NCBI GenBank assembly: GCA_024278755.1
Contig: JAJRSO010000008.1
Location: 18,538-82,537 of the forward strand
Reading direction: 5' to 3'
DNA: 64,000 nucleotides
Source of the DNA: Calditrichota bacterium
GTDB taxonomy: Bacteria; Calditrichota; Calditrichia; Calditrichales; Calditrichaceae
The translations under genes were made by a program, and so were the position numbers. Positions 28,301-37,722 of the stretch are shown piece by piece. The notes beneath the pieces are model-generated. The model did no database searches. It was given only the letters and a program-made list of their open reading frames with translations, and had not been told where the DNA came from. The stretch's first letter is position 1. Each line of letters opens with the position of its first letter.

Positions 28301-30067
28301 TTAAAATAATGTCTCCACCGCTTCCCGCTCTGTGATTTTGCCCACCGGGTAAACATTCATCTTTTTATCCCAGTAGGGTGAATGCCGGTAAAACCACATC
28401 AAAATAGCGCCGGGACTTTTAGCAAACGTAGAATCACTTTTAAACTTCGTTTCGAACTCCGATTTCAGTTCCGCATCGGAGGCCAGCATCATTCGGGCGT
28501 ATTCTTCCATCACATAGGATTCCACATATTCTTTTCGTTCAAAAACAGCGTTGAAAAATCCCCAGTAAACAAACGAATCCCGGGCCTGCGGTTCCAGAAT
28601 ATTGGCAATCACTTTAGCCGTTCGCTGATTCATATCAATTAGGGCAGAACCGGCCGGAAATGTCCGTTTTTCCGTAAGCGGTTCCAGTTTAAACGAAACC
28701 GTTTGCCGGCCTTCGTAAGGGCTTTTGGCCCAGGAAATATCCCTGAATTTATAGGAATCTACTGTAATAGTTATCGCTTTTTTAAGACGCACAAAATGAA
28801 TGCCGTGCCATTTCAACCGATTAATCACCTGCCGCCATTCCACCGGAATGATATATGCCTCCGGCAAATTTACCTTAATATCCGGTTCCATTTTATTGAA
28901 AAAGGGAATACGAAAGGTCTTTGGTTTATCGGAATGAAACCGGTACCAGTCTCCGCCGCTTACATCACTCTTAATCTTTTCATATTCGAATCCCAAAAAA
29001 TCAATCATCGTGCTGTCCGGGCTGGGTTTGTACACCACCGTTAAGGGCTTATCACGAAACGCGGCCGAGGCGGTTAAACGGTCGGCGTCCGCAATTGTTT
29101 GCTTTAATACTTTGTATTCTGTATTTAAAATTTCAAGCGTATGTTTTAAAATTTCATACGTCCCGGTTACCCGCGTTTTATAGTCCTTAAACATATGGGT
29201 TTCGATGAGCAGGCCGGGCCGGTTTTGAATGGCTGTGTAGCCGTCGGAAAGACGCGGAGGCGTGGCCCAGGTGGCCATTCCGCTTTGCGGATCATGCGCT
29301 GTTCGAAAAGAGACATATTCAATAATGGGGAAACCGCTTGCCTGCATTTTCTGCTGCAGCGGCGGCAGATAGTTTTGCCTTGTCCAGTCGATAATTCCGG
29401 CGTTCTGAATCCCGTGCAATTCGATTTTATAGGTCACGGCGTACTGGTAATCGGCGCCGTCCGTTACATGGCAGTCGGCAAAAAACTCCGGCAGCCATTC
29501 ATTGTAAAGACGCAGCATAGCCTGCATTTCCGGAGTGTCTGCCTTTAAATAATCGCGGTTTAAATTGAGATTCTGCGCCGTTACCCGCCAGCCCATTTCG
29601 GCGGGTCCGTTTTGATTCGCCCGGTTGTAGGGTCCAAAACGCTCATGTCCGTCCACACTGAAGATGGGATTAAATAAAATAGTTACATGATCCAGCAAAT
29701 GGGGATATTTATTATGAATGACTAAATCGCGAATCAGCATCAATCCGGCGTCTTTCCCGTCGATTTCACCGGAGTGAATTCCAGCCTGAATATAAAAAAC
29801 AGCCTGATCCGTTTCACGCACCGCGGCGGCGGTAAACAGTCCGTTTTTATTTACGACCAGCAGAGGTAATTTACGTCCCTGCGGACTAACGCCAAACGTC
29901 TGATATTCCACATACGGCGACGCTTCGGCCAGTTTCTTGCAATAGCGGATCGTTTCTTCGTAGCGGGGTGTCTCCTTAAAATCGGATTTTTCATAAAAAG
30001 TCTGCCAGTCGTCTGCAAAGGCAAAAGAGACAGAAAAGAGCAGTAAAAATATAATCCATTGTTTCAT
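28301..30067 (-). CDS. M14 family zinc metallocarboxypeptidase
   Basis: This 588-aa protein has a signal peptide (MKQWIIFLLLFSVSFAFADD). The zinc site is visible as HSGEID (His and Glu ligands, in 'QAGIHSGEIDGKDAG') and a later His in 'FADCHVTDG'. The likely catalytic Glu is in 'GLLIETHMFKDY'. Residues of about 400-588 form a family-specific C-terminal region. It should remove C-terminal residues from peptides in the periplasm or outside the cell. It starts 12 bases past the Cys-containing membrane protein gene, so it probably ends that ABC operon; whether it processes the exported substrate is speculation. Confidence 0.9.
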   Translation of the reverse strand: MKQWIIFLLLFSVSFAFADDWQTFYEKSDFKETPRYEETIRYCKKLAEASPYVEYQTFGVSPQGRKLPLLVVNKNGLFTAAAVRETDQAVFYIQAGIHSGEIDGKDAGLMLIRDLVIHNKYPHLLDHVTILFNPIFSVDGHERFGPYNRANQNGPAEMGWRVTAQNLNLNRDYLKADTPEMQAMLRLYNEWLPEFFADCHVTDGADYQYAVTYKIELHGIQNAGIIDWTRQNYLPPLQQKMQASGFPIIEYVSFRTAHDPQSGMATWATPPRLSDGYTAIQNRPGLLIETHMFKDYKTRVTGTYEILKHTLEILNTEYKVLKQTIADADRLTASAAFRDKPLTVVYKPSPDSTMIDFLGFEYEKIKSDVSGGDWYRFHSDKPKTFRIPFFNKMEPDIKVNLPEAYIIPVEWRQVINRLKWHGIHFVRLKKAITITVDSYKFRDISWAKSPYEGRQTVSFKLEPLTEKRTFPAGSALIDMNQRTAKVIANILEPQARDSFVYWGFFNAVFERKEYVESYVMEEYARMMLASDAELKSEFETKFKSDSTFAKSPGAILMWFYRHSPYWDKKMNVYPVGKITEREAVETLF

Positions 30068-30079
30068 TCTTCGATCCTC

Positions 30080-31060
30080 TTAAATAATCCAGCGCAACCA
30101 ATATAAGCTTAAAATTAAAAGATGCCCAATTAAGCCCCCGGCCGCCATCCATTTTAATTTTCGTTGCAGATTCAGCCGACCATCGGCCAGTTTATTCTTA
30201 ACAAATTGCAAAAGAAGAAGCATAAGCAAACTGATTAAATAGACCGCCAACGTGCCGAAAATGAGATAGCCGGCAAAATAGTACTCGCTCCAGAATATAT
30301 CAAACAAACAATTGTGCGCCGGCATTCCGTAAATATATTTTACAAAATGATATTGTAGGGCAACTACATCGGCAAATACAAAAAGCGGACTTAATACAAG
30401 CAATATAAAAAACCGGTACCCTTTAAGCTTTTCTATTAAAAGCAAAATTAAAGCGCCCAATCCATAAAAGACAAACAGAGCCGTTTTTACATATTCCGAA
30501 AAGGCCTGGATGGAACTAGCGCCGACAGAATTGAGACTAAAATTAACGCTGCAACAGGCGGCGATAATATCTGGCTTAATACCTGCAAAATAGGAAACCG
30601 TTACATACACATCCAACATAAAAATCAAAACCGCAACAAAAAGAAGATAGTATTTTTGCGGCGTCAGGGGAAAATCCGCTTCGGATTGATCCAGATAATT
30701 AATAAAAAGGAATGAAAGATAGATAAAAACAGCCGCTATTTTTATATACAACGACAGATCGCCGTAACCATTTACGTTTAACGTTCCGGCGGCACACATG
30801 GCGCCTTTGATTACTCCGGGCAGATGCACATTTATAAGCTGTAAAAAGAACAGCAACAGAATAATCTGGAAGAAAAAAGCGTACTGAAGCAGCGCCGAGA
30901 TAAGATAATTTTTTTTTTCCAACTGCAGCTGTTTTTCCGAAGAAGAAGAAAAATCCCAGCCAAACAAAATTTTAATCCCGGCCGGAAGCGCCCAAAGAAA
31001 TAAAAATCCGCAGGCAAAATAAATAACAAAAAGGCTGATAATCCACAAATCAGCAAACAT
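30080..31060 (-). CDS. Polytopic membrane protein with conserved-looking cysteines, ABC-cassette partner
   Basis: This 326-aa protein has about eight TM helices. Cysteines stand out at 'GAMCAAGTLNVNGYGD', 'AACCSVNFSLN' and 'PAHNCLFDIFWSEYYFAGY', in extramembrane or membrane-edge positions. It overlaps the LolD-like ATPase gene by 11 bases and is followed by the M14 peptidase. I do not recognise a Pfam family. Cys pairs near the membrane surface suggest redox or metal handling, comparable to accessory proteins near nosL-type loci, but this is inference. It could be a third membrane subunit of the ABC system. Confidence 0.75.
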   Translation of the reverse strand: MFADLWIISLFVIYFACGFLFLWALPAGIKILFGWDFSSSSEKQLQLEKKNYLISALLQYAFFFQIILLLFFLQLINVHLPGVIKGAMCAAGTLNVNGYGDLSLYIKIAAVFIYLSFLFINYLDQSEADFPLTPQKYYLLFVAVLIFMLDVYVTVSYFAGIKPDIIAACCSVNFSLNSVGASSIQAFSEYVKTALFVFYGLGALILLLIEKLKGYRFFILLVLSPLFVFADVVALQYHFVKYIYGMPAHNCLFDIFWSEYYFAGYLIFGTLAVYLISLLMLLLLQFVKNKLADGRLNLQRKLKWMAAGGLIGHLLILSLYWLRWII

Positions 31061-31745
31061 GGTCGGGCTCCAGCCGTCCGTCTTTTATACAAAACACCGT
31101 GTCGATCAGCGGATGTCCGTTTAGCGCCGGATCGTGGGTGGCAATAATAATAGTTTTCCCCCGTTTTTTTAAATCCGAAAAAACAGTAAGAATCTCTGCC
31201 GACAAGCGACTGTCGAGGTGTGCCGTCGGCTCATCGGCAATAAGGATCTCCGGCTCCTGAATCAGCGCCCGGGCGATGGCCACCCGCTGCTGTTCGCCGC
31301 CGGAGAGCATACTTGCTTTGTAAGTTAAACGATGTTCTATCTGTGCCAGTGCGCTCACCTTTTGCACTCTGGTTTGAATTTCGGATGCAGACAAAGGCAG
31401 CGGAATGAGGGGCGCCGCAATATTATCATAAACGGAGAGCTTGTTAATTAGGTTAAAATTCTGAAAAATAATGCCCATATGCCGGCGTCGGAATCCGGTA
31501 AGAAATTTCTCCTGCCAGTGAGACAGATTTTGCTGCAGACAAATGATATTGCCCGAGGTTGGTTTTGAGAGCGCGCCCAACAAGGTTAGCAGAGTGGTCT
31601 TTCCGGAACCGGAAGGGCCTCGTAACAGTACCGCTGTGTTCGGCTTAATCTCCAGTGAAATATTATCCAAAGCCCTCGTTTCGTTGTGCCGGCCCTTATT
31701 AAATATTTTAGAAATATGTTCCGCTTTGATTATGAATTCAGACAT
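31050..31745 (-). CDS. LolD/MacB-type ABC transporter ATP-binding protein
   Basis: This 231-aa ATPase has the canonical Walker A GPSGSGKTTLL, signature LSGGEQQRVAIARAL, Walker B ILIADEPTAHLD and H-loop IIIATHDPAL. The length and sequence fit the LolD/MacB/FtsE type, which pairs with FtsX-fold permeases for lipoprotein or peptide extraction. It lies 31 bases after the permease gene and overlaps the next gene. Substrate unknown. Confidence 0.9.
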   Translation of the reverse strand: MSEFIIKAEHISKIFNKGRHNETRALDNISLEIKPNTAVLLRGPSGSGKTTLLTLLGALSKPTSGNIICLQQNLSHWQEKFLTGFRRRHMGIIFQNFNLINKLSVYDNIAAPLIPLPLSASEIQTRVQKVSALAQIEHRLTYKASMLSGGEQQRVAIARALIQEPEILIADEPTAHLDSRLSAEILTVFSDLKKRGKTIIIATHDPALNGHPLIDTVFCIKDGRLEPDHVC

Positions 31746-31776
31746 TTTTTCCTATTCATTTTAACGAACTCTGCCG

Positions 31777-32925
31777 CTAATTATTTTGCATCGCTTCCGC
31801 CGGATCGGTCACGGCGCCACGCCAGGCCGGAATAACCGCCGCTGTTAGATAGGGAACCGTTGAAATAATAAAAACGATTAAAACCGCCGTACCGGAAAAC
31901 GATGGCACTAAATGATAGCTGGGATATAAACCGGACCAGCCGATAAACAATGGTTTTAAAAAGGCCGCGTCAAAATAAAAGATATGAATAAACCCCGTAA
32001 GCAAACCCAACAGAGTTGCCGTAACCGAAAGGCTGAATGCTTCCCAAAACCTGAGCCATAAAATATCTTCCACCTGCCAGCCAACGCCTTTTAAAATCCC
32101 CAGTTCCCGTTGTTCATCGGCGCTTATTCCGGACGCTCGTTCCCATGCTAAAATTAAAAATGCCAATAAGGGAATCAGGGCGCCAAATAAAAACAGGCCG
32201 CCTTTCCAGCTAAACAGATAATCATACGTACGCTGTAGCTGATCCCGTGTAGAAACCCGCAGACCGGGAATCATGCGGCTGATTTTAGCCGCGATATTGG
32301 CGCTTTCGGAATTATTGGTAATCCGCACGGCAAGATCCATAGCCCGATTTTCCGGAATCCCCAGAATTTGGCGGGCCGCTCGCGGATGCAGAACAATCAG
32401 ATCGCGTGTTAAAATATCGGTTTCGGAATGAAAAAACGCCTTAAGGGTAAAACCGTACATTTCCGAATTGGAATCCAGTAATAAAAAACGTTCGCCGGGT
32501 TTAATTGCATGTGTTTCTATGTATCCGCTGCCACAGATAGCTTCCGTTTCTTTTAAAGACTGATTTAAAAGACGTGGAAGCCGCTTATTTAATGCGGTAA
32601 TCGTAAAAATCGCATTGGAAGGCGCATCGTAATACGAGCCCCAAATACGCGGATAAACCGCCTGAACCCCGCGTATTTTTTTCAGACTATCTGAGATGCT
32701 TAAAGGAATCGGTTCAATTCGTCCACCGGATATTTTTTGAACCCACACTTCGGGCGCGTCCCGCAACATTGTTTTGGATTCCTGCAACAGGGACTTGGTT
32801 AAAAAAACAATGGAGGAAAAAAAAGCGGCGGCCAACATATAAATCAGCAGTAAAGCCATATTTTTCTTCCAGCGGCGCAGAAGAGTTTGCAGGGCATATT
32901 CTATTAAATTTAGCTGGCGTCTCAT
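31777..32925 (-). CDS. FtsX/MacB-type ABC permease
   Basis: This 382-aa protein has one N-terminal TM helix ('MALLLIYMLAAAFFSSIVFL'), a periplasmic MacB-type core domain (about residues 45-245) and three C-terminal TM helices ('GLFLFGALIPLLAFLILAW', 'FSLSVTATLLGLLTGFIH', 'AVLIVFIISTVPYLTAAVIP'), ending in 'AWRGAVTDPAEAM'. This is the mechanotransmission fold of LolC/MacB. It overlaps the small anchored protein gene by 4 bases (ATGA). Confidence 0.88.
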   Translation of the reverse strand: MRRQLNLIEYALQTLLRRWKKNMALLLIYMLAAAFFSSIVFLTKSLLQESKTMLRDAPEVWVQKISGGRIEPIPLSISDSLKKIRGVQAVYPRIWGSYYDAPSNAIFTITALNKRLPRLLNQSLKETEAICGSGYIETHAIKPGERFLLLDSNSEMYGFTLKAFFHSETDILTRDLIVLHPRAARQILGIPENRAMDLAVRITNNSESANIAAKISRMIPGLRVSTRDQLQRTYDYLFSWKGGLFLFGALIPLLAFLILAWERASGISADEQRELGILKGVGWQVEDILWLRFWEAFSLSVTATLLGLLTGFIHIFYFDAAFLKPLFIGWSGLYPSYHLVPSFSGTAVLIVFIISTVPYLTAAVIPAWRGAVTDPAEAMQNN

Positions 32926-33227
32926 TTTTCACTCTCTTCGTTTAGCGGCCTTAAAGCAGAGGCCGGGATTTGCAGGAAGGTTGAAGAGGGAAAGCGGTCC
33001 AGCCCGCCGGGGAAATCCTGAAACGGAGTTAAAATATCGGGTTGCGACAATCGACGGGTATGCCGGGCTTCCGTGGTCAGACAGAGATCGGTCAGCAGCA
33101 AATCATGCGCTAATTGTGCGCGGTTTGCCTGATTTGTATCATCCGTCAATAGAACCAGACGGCTAAACAGCAAAACCAGTATAAGTAAAAAACTAAAAAA
33201 CAGGATGCTTTTTTTCCGTTTGAACAT
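32922..33227 (-). CDS. Small membrane-anchored protein, first gene of the FtsX-type ABC operon
   Basis: This 101-aa protein has a basic N-terminus and one TM helix ('ILFFSFLLILVLLFSRLVLL'), then a periplasmic segment. The motif 'TPFQDFPGGLDRFPSSTF' near the C-terminus looks strongly constrained, and I recall similar small proteins beside FtsX-type permeases in other phyla. It overlaps the permease gene by ATGA. The function is unknown; it may be a docking or substrate peptide. Confidence 0.7.
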   Translation of the reverse strand: MFKRKKSILFFSFLLILVLLFSRLVLLTDDTNQANRAQLAHDLLLTDLCLTTEARHTRRLSQPDILTPFQDFPGGLDRFPSSTFLQIPASALRPLNEESEK

Positions 33228-33385
33228 AAAATTACCGTTTTTAAATTTCTCTTGAATTTCAAGAAAAATCAGCGGATTTCAAAAAATATTTATTCTTTGT
33301 CAGAAATAACCTCGGGTATTGCAATCAGCTAAAAATATAGTAATTTGTTTGTCCCGACGAAACTAAACCTAATGGAGGCTATATG

Positions 33386-35152
33386 ATGAAAACGCTACAA
33401 TATTTTTTGCAGGTTATCCTGTTTTCCGTTTTTCTGCTTAGTGGAATTAGCAAGGCAGATATCTTTATTACAGAAATTGCCGATCCGGATAATGACGCCG
33501 GCGCCCGTTTTGTTGAATTGTACAACAACGGGAGTTCCGCCGTGGATTTGAGTACCGGATGGGCTTTACAGAGATGGACTAATGCAAATACAGACCCGCA
33601 GGCTCCTGTTTCTTTAACCGGCACTATTGAAGCCGGAGGATTCTATCTTGTTTCTCCCAACGGAACTCAATTTGCCACTGTTTACGGTTTTAGCGCGGAT
33701 CAGGATATCGGAACTGGCGGCCCGGCCGATAGCAACGGTGATGATAACATTGCCCTTTTAGACGCTTCGGGCGCAATTGTTGACCTGTTTGGCGTTCCCG
33801 GCGAAGACGGAAGCGGAACCGACCATGAGTTTGAGGACGGACGCGCAGAGCGAAAAGAAACGGTAACCACAGGTGCAAATCCCTGGGTGGCAAGTGAATG
33901 GAATATCGACAACGATTCCGGTGGCGGCGACGGTCCGCAGAATGCTCCGGGAGATTTTGATCCGGGCGCCTGGATTGGCGCTCCCGTTTCGACAACCACC
34001 GTTTCCTTTGCCTCATCCGGCGCTTCTGTTGCCGAAGATAGCGGCACATACGATCTGATCGTTTCCATCACCAATCCCGACGGCAGCAACGCCACCAGCG
34101 CCGATGTGGCGCTTATTAGCGGCGACGCCGCCGATATCAATAATTACACCACCCAAACCGTTACCTTCCCGGCCGGAAGCTCGGCAGATCAAACCGTGGT
34201 TATTACGATTACGGATGATTCCGAGGTTGAAGGCGATGAAGTGCTGACCTTTGAACTTCAGAATGTTTCCGGTGGGAACAGCGCTGCCGCCGCATCTCCT
34301 TCACAGTTTAATTTAACCATCGAAGATAATGACACGGCTCCGACGCCTGATATTGTAATCAACGAAATTATGCAAAACCCCAGCGCTGTTGGAGATTCGG
34401 ACGGAGAATGGTTTGAACTGTTTAACCCGACCGGTTCCGCTGTAGATATTAACGGATGGACCATTAAAGACGACGGCAGTGACAGCCATACCATTGATAA
34501 CGGTGGGGCTTTGACTATTGCCGCAGGCGGTTATCTCGTTTTAGGAATTAACGGTGATTCCGGCACCAATGGCGGCGTAACGGTAGATTATGTGTATAGC
34601 GGATTAACGTTGGGCAACAGCGATGACGAAGTTGTTTTAGTGTACAGCGACGGGGTTTCGGAAGTGGATCGCGTTAATTATGATGGCGGAACGAATTTCC
34701 CCGACCCGACCGGGGCATCGATGGAACTCAACAATCCGTCCAATGACAATACCGTTGGTTCAAACTGGAATGAAGCAACCGCCACATTTGGCGCTGGCGA
34801 TTTGGGTACCCCGGGTGCGCAAAACAGTACCTTTGTGAATTCCATTGAACGGGGAAATCCGGCAGCCGCGGCTTCTTTTAAATTGTATGTAAATTTCCCT
34901 AATCCCTTTAATCCGTCCACCACGCTCCGTTTTGACGTTCCGCAGCACGCCGAGAATATTGAGCTTGCCGTTTATGACGTGATTGGACAAAAAGTAGTAA
35001 CGCTTTATCAGGGATCGGCAACGCGGGGACAGTATACAACTCGGTGGAACGGTACAAACCAGAACGGCCAGAATGTTCCTTCCGGTGTATATTTTGGTGT
35101 ATTAAAATCCGCTTCTTTCAACCAAACAATAAAAATGATGCTCTTAAAATAA
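33386..35152 (+). CDS. T9SS-secreted lamin-tail/Calx-beta protein
   Basis: ATG 33386 is placed 7 bases after GGAGG; ATG 33383 is the alternative. The product of about 588 aa has a signal peptide, a lamin-tail domain ('FITEIADPDNDAGARFVELYN', split), a Calx-beta domain (about residues 205-315, ending 'FNLTIEDND'), a second lamin-tail domain ('DIVINEIMQNPSAVGDSDG') and a T9SS type A tail ('NFPNPFNPSTTLRFDV' to 'IKMMLLK'). The first 200 residues are near-identical to those of the next gene, so they are tandem paralogues. It is probably a cell-surface or biofilm protein. Lamin-tail domains often sit beside nucleases, but no nuclease motif is seen here. Confidence 0.88.
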   Translation: MKTLQYFLQVILFSVFLLSGISKADIFITEIADPDNDAGARFVELYNNGSSAVDLSTGWALQRWTNANTDPQAPVSLTGTIEAGGFYLVSPNGTQFATVYGFSADQDIGTGGPADSNGDDNIALLDASGAIVDLFGVPGEDGSGTDHEFEDGRAERKETVTTGANPWVASEWNIDNDSGGGDGPQNAPGDFDPGAWIGAPVSTTTVSFASSGASVAEDSGTYDLIVSITNPDGSNATSADVALISGDAADINNYTTQTVTFPAGSSADQTVVITITDDSEVEGDEVLTFELQNVSGGNSAAAASPSQFNLTIEDNDTAPTPDIVINEIMQNPSAVGDSDGEWFELFNPTGSAVDINGWTIKDDGSDSHTIDNGGALTIAAGGYLVLGINGDSGTNGGVTVDYVYSGLTLGNSDDEVVLVYSDGVSEVDRVNYDGGTNFPDPTGASMELNNPSNDNTVGSNWNEATATFGAGDLGTPGAQNSTFVNSIERGNPAAAASFKLYVNFPNPFNPSTTLRFDVPQHAENIELAVYDVIGQKVVTLYQGSATRGQYTTRWNGTNQNGQNVPSGVYFGVLKSASFNQTIKMMLLK

Positions 35153-35173
35153 TTCAATTAATTGGAATAATAG

Positions 35174-35206
35174 AAACCCCGTACAGTAAACTGTTGCGGG
35201 GTTTTT
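35174..35206 (+). terminator. Rho-independent terminator
   Basis: AAACCCCG and CGGGGTTT, with an inner CAGT/ACTG, form a stem followed by T6. It lies about 20 bases past the stop of the lamin-tail gene. Confidence 0.85.
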
Positions 35207-35282
35207 TATTCATTTTTCCTATTTTTTCAATATCAAAAAAAGTTTAAAAAAAAGAACTGTCATTTACTAAAATTACATTTCA

Positions 35283-35316
35283 TTTGTTGCAATTTAATTG
35301 GATTGTGTTAATTTTG
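35283..35316 (+). promoter_or_regulatory. Candidate FCB-type promoter (TTG-N19-TAATTTTG)
   Basis: TAATTTTG (35309-35316) fits the Bacteroidota -7 consensus TAnnTTTG, and TTTG/TTG at 35283-35289 could be the -33 part, spaced about 19-22 bases. It lies 35 bases before the start of the second lamin-tail gene. Whether this lineage uses such promoters is not known to me. Confidence 0.3.
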
Positions 35317-35350
35317 TCTCCCTTGCAAAATAAACCAAACGGAGGTAGCT

Positions 35351-37654
35351 ATGAACAGAAGATTATTAAACTATTTAAGCGCTTTGCTGCTTTTTTCCGT
35401 TCTTTTGAGCGGACTTGCCAGAGCGGATGTATTTATTACGGAGATAGCGGACCCAAACAATGATTCCGGCGCTCGTTACGTGGAACTTTATAACAACGGC
35501 GCCGAAGCGGTTGATTTCAGTGCCGGCTGGGCACTGCAACGCTGGACCAACGCCAATACCGATCCGCAAACGGCCGTCGCCCTAACCGGCACCATTCCGG
35601 CCGGCGGATTTTATATTATATCGCCTAACGGGTCTGAATTTTCTACCGTTTATGGCAAAGATGCCAATCAGGATATTGGAACCGGAGGACCTGCCGACAG
35701 TAACGGCGATGACAATATTGCCCTTTTAGATGCTTCGGGAACCATTGTCGATCTCTTTGGCGTTCCCGGTGAAGACGGTTCCGGAACCGCCCACGAATTT
35801 GAAGACGGACGCGCCGAACGCGTGGCAACCGTAACCGCCGGCGCTAACCCCTGGGTGGCATCGGAATGGAACATTGATAATGATTCCGGTGGCGGCGACG
35901 GCGCACAGGACGCTCCGGCCGGTTTTGATCCTGGCGCCTGGATTGGCGCGCCGGTAGGTGATGCCCCTCCGGCTATTAGCAATGTACAACGAAATATTCT
36001 TATTCCGGGGGCAGACGATAATACAACCGTTACCGCCGATGTAACCGATGACAGCGGACTGACCAAAGTGGAACTACGCTATATGGTTAATGACGGAACT
36101 CCTGTTGTTGTATCTATGACCAACACCAGCGGTGACAGCTACAGCGCAGAAATTCCCGCCTCCGCTTATGTCAGCGGCGACCGGGTGGCCTATTGGATTC
36201 ATGCCGAAGATGATGCGGCACAAAACAATGAAAATTCTCAGGATCATTTTGTGGCCGGTACCATCGATATTGGCAGCCTGCATTCGGTTGATGCAAACGG
36301 TCGTTCCATTTATATGCGGTATTATGTTAAAATAAGCGGTACGGCTACGGTCGGTAGCGGCACCTTCTCATCGTCTTCTCTGGACGTCTATTTTCAGGAT
36401 GCAACCGGCGGCATCAATTTGTTTAAACAGGGTGCGGATTCCATCGTGTTTACTTTGGGCAATGCCTATACGGTTAGCGGAAAAATTGACCAGTATAATG
36501 GAAAGCTGGAAATTATTCCCGATAACGCCGGGACAGACGTTGTCGACAATGGCGCCGGAACGGTTCCCCTACCGCTGGTAAAAACCATTGCCGAAATTTT
36601 AGCGGCTCCGGAAACCTACGAAGGTATGTTGCTAAAAATTGTTGACGCCACCGTAACAAGCGGCAGCTGGCCCAGCGCGGGAAATTCCACAAATCTGACT
36701 ATTTCCGATGACGGCAGCAAAAATACGCTTACCATGCGTATCGACAGCGATACGGATATCGACGGTTCTAACGAAGGCACATATCCCGTAACTGTTACGG
36801 GAATTGTCGGACAATATGATTACAGTTCGCCCCACACCAGCGGTTACCAGATTCTGCCCCGCAGCACAGCCGACTTGGAATGGACGCCTTCTGCAATCAC
36901 CGGCCTGATTATCAATGAAATCATGGCCAGTAACGACGCTGCCTTTGCCGATGAAAACGGCGAGTACGACGACTGGATTGAAATTTACAATGCAAATAAT
37001 TATTCCGTGAATATCGGCGGATTGTATTTAACCGATGATTTAGGTGAACCGACTCAGGTTCAGGTTCCCGCAACGGCTCCGGATACTACCACCATCCCGG
37101 CCGGCGGCTTTCTTGTTTTATGGGCGGATAAACAATCGGAACAGGGCGTATTGCATCTGGAGTTTAAATTAAGCAGCGGCGGTGAACAGGTTGGTTTGGC
37201 ACAGGTGCTCGGAAACGATACAACATTCATTGATTCATTAACTTTCGGACCGCAATGGGCCGACACATCGTATGGTTATATTTCCGACGGTAGCGGTGAC
37301 CGGGCGTATTTTAATCCCGCGACCCCGGGCGAAACCAACGCCAACGGGATTGTTGTGGTTGGAATCAGAGAGACGCCCAATCCGGCCATTACGGATTACC
37401 ACTTGGCACAAAATTTCCCCAATCCGTTTAACCCGGCAACGACCATTGAGTTTTCGGTTCCGGTAGCCGGCCATGCCACATTAACGGTTTTTTCGATCAC
37501 CGGCCAAAAAGCGGCCGTTTTGCTTGATAAAGAGGTAAGCGCCGGAACGGTTACCGTTAACTGGGATGCCAGCCACTTGGCCAGCGGCGTCTATTTTTAC
37601 GAATTAAAAAGCGGACCGTATTCCGCTGTAAAAAAGATGCTTCTGACAAAATAG
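35351..37654 (+). CDS. T9SS-secreted protein with two lamin-tail domains and an OB-like region
   Basis: This 767-aa protein starts at ATG 35351 after GGAGGT. Order: signal peptide; lamin-tail domain (about 25-200, shared with the upstream paralogue); an Ig-like region ('VTADVTDDSGLTKVELRY'); an OB-fold-like region (about 315-510, 'GNAYTVSGKIDQYNGKLEI', 'YEGMLLKIVDATV') of the kind found in DUF5689-like surface proteins; a second lamin-tail domain ('LIINEIMASNDAAFADENG'); T9SS type A tail ('NFPNPFNPATTIEF' to 'KKMLLTK'). The last 250 residues closely match those of the protein at 11853-14477. The gene looks like a mosaic of cassettes shared with its neighbours. Confidence 0.88.
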   Translation: MNRRLLNYLSALLLFSVLLSGLARADVFITEIADPNNDSGARYVELYNNGAEAVDFSAGWALQRWTNANTDPQTAVALTGTIPAGGFYIISPNGSEFSTVYGKDANQDIGTGGPADSNGDDNIALLDASGTIVDLFGVPGEDGSGTAHEFEDGRAERVATVTAGANPWVASEWNIDNDSGGGDGAQDAPAGFDPGAWIGAPVGDAPPAISNVQRNILIPGADDNTTVTADVTDDSGLTKVELRYMVNDGTPVVVSMTNTSGDSYSAEIPASAYVSGDRVAYWIHAEDDAAQNNENSQDHFVAGTIDIGSLHSVDANGRSIYMRYYVKISGTATVGSGTFSSSSLDVYFQDATGGINLFKQGADSIVFTLGNAYTVSGKIDQYNGKLEIIPDNAGTDVVDNGAGTVPLPLVKTIAEILAAPETYEGMLLKIVDATVTSGSWPSAGNSTNLTISDDGSKNTLTMRIDSDTDIDGSNEGTYPVTVTGIVGQYDYSSPHTSGYQILPRSTADLEWTPSAITGLIINEIMASNDAAFADENGEYDDWIEIYNANNYSVNIGGLYLTDDLGEPTQVQVPATAPDTTTIPAGGFLVLWADKQSEQGVLHLEFKLSSGGEQVGLAQVLGNDTTFIDSLTFGPQWADTSYGYISDGSGDRAYFNPATPGETNANGIVVVGIRETPNPAITDYHLAQNFPNPFNPATTIEFSVPVAGHATLTVFSITGQKAAVLLDKEVSAGTVTVNWDASHLASGVYFYELKSGPYSAVKKMLLTK

Positions 37655-37661
37655 TAGTTTT

Positions 37662-37693
37662 AAAAAAGCCTCGTTTCGACGGGGCTTTTTTTT
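37662..37693 (+). terminator. Rho-independent terminator
   Basis: AAGCCTCGT, TTCG loop, ACGGGGCTT, then T8, 8 bases past the stop codon of the lamin-tail protein and 30 bases before the Nudix gene. Confidence 0.85.
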
Positions 37694-37722
37694 AGCGCCG
37701 TTATTCATTTTAGGAAACTACA

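Noticed and set aside
5643..35152. Global reassignment of TAA to an amino acid
   Set aside because: TAA ends several proteins whose C-termini are fixed by family (T9SS 'KKMLLMK' at 11853, 'MMLIK' at 24468, 'MMLLK' at 35152; Cas1 'PPFIWK'), often with a terminator just after it, so TAA is a working stop here.
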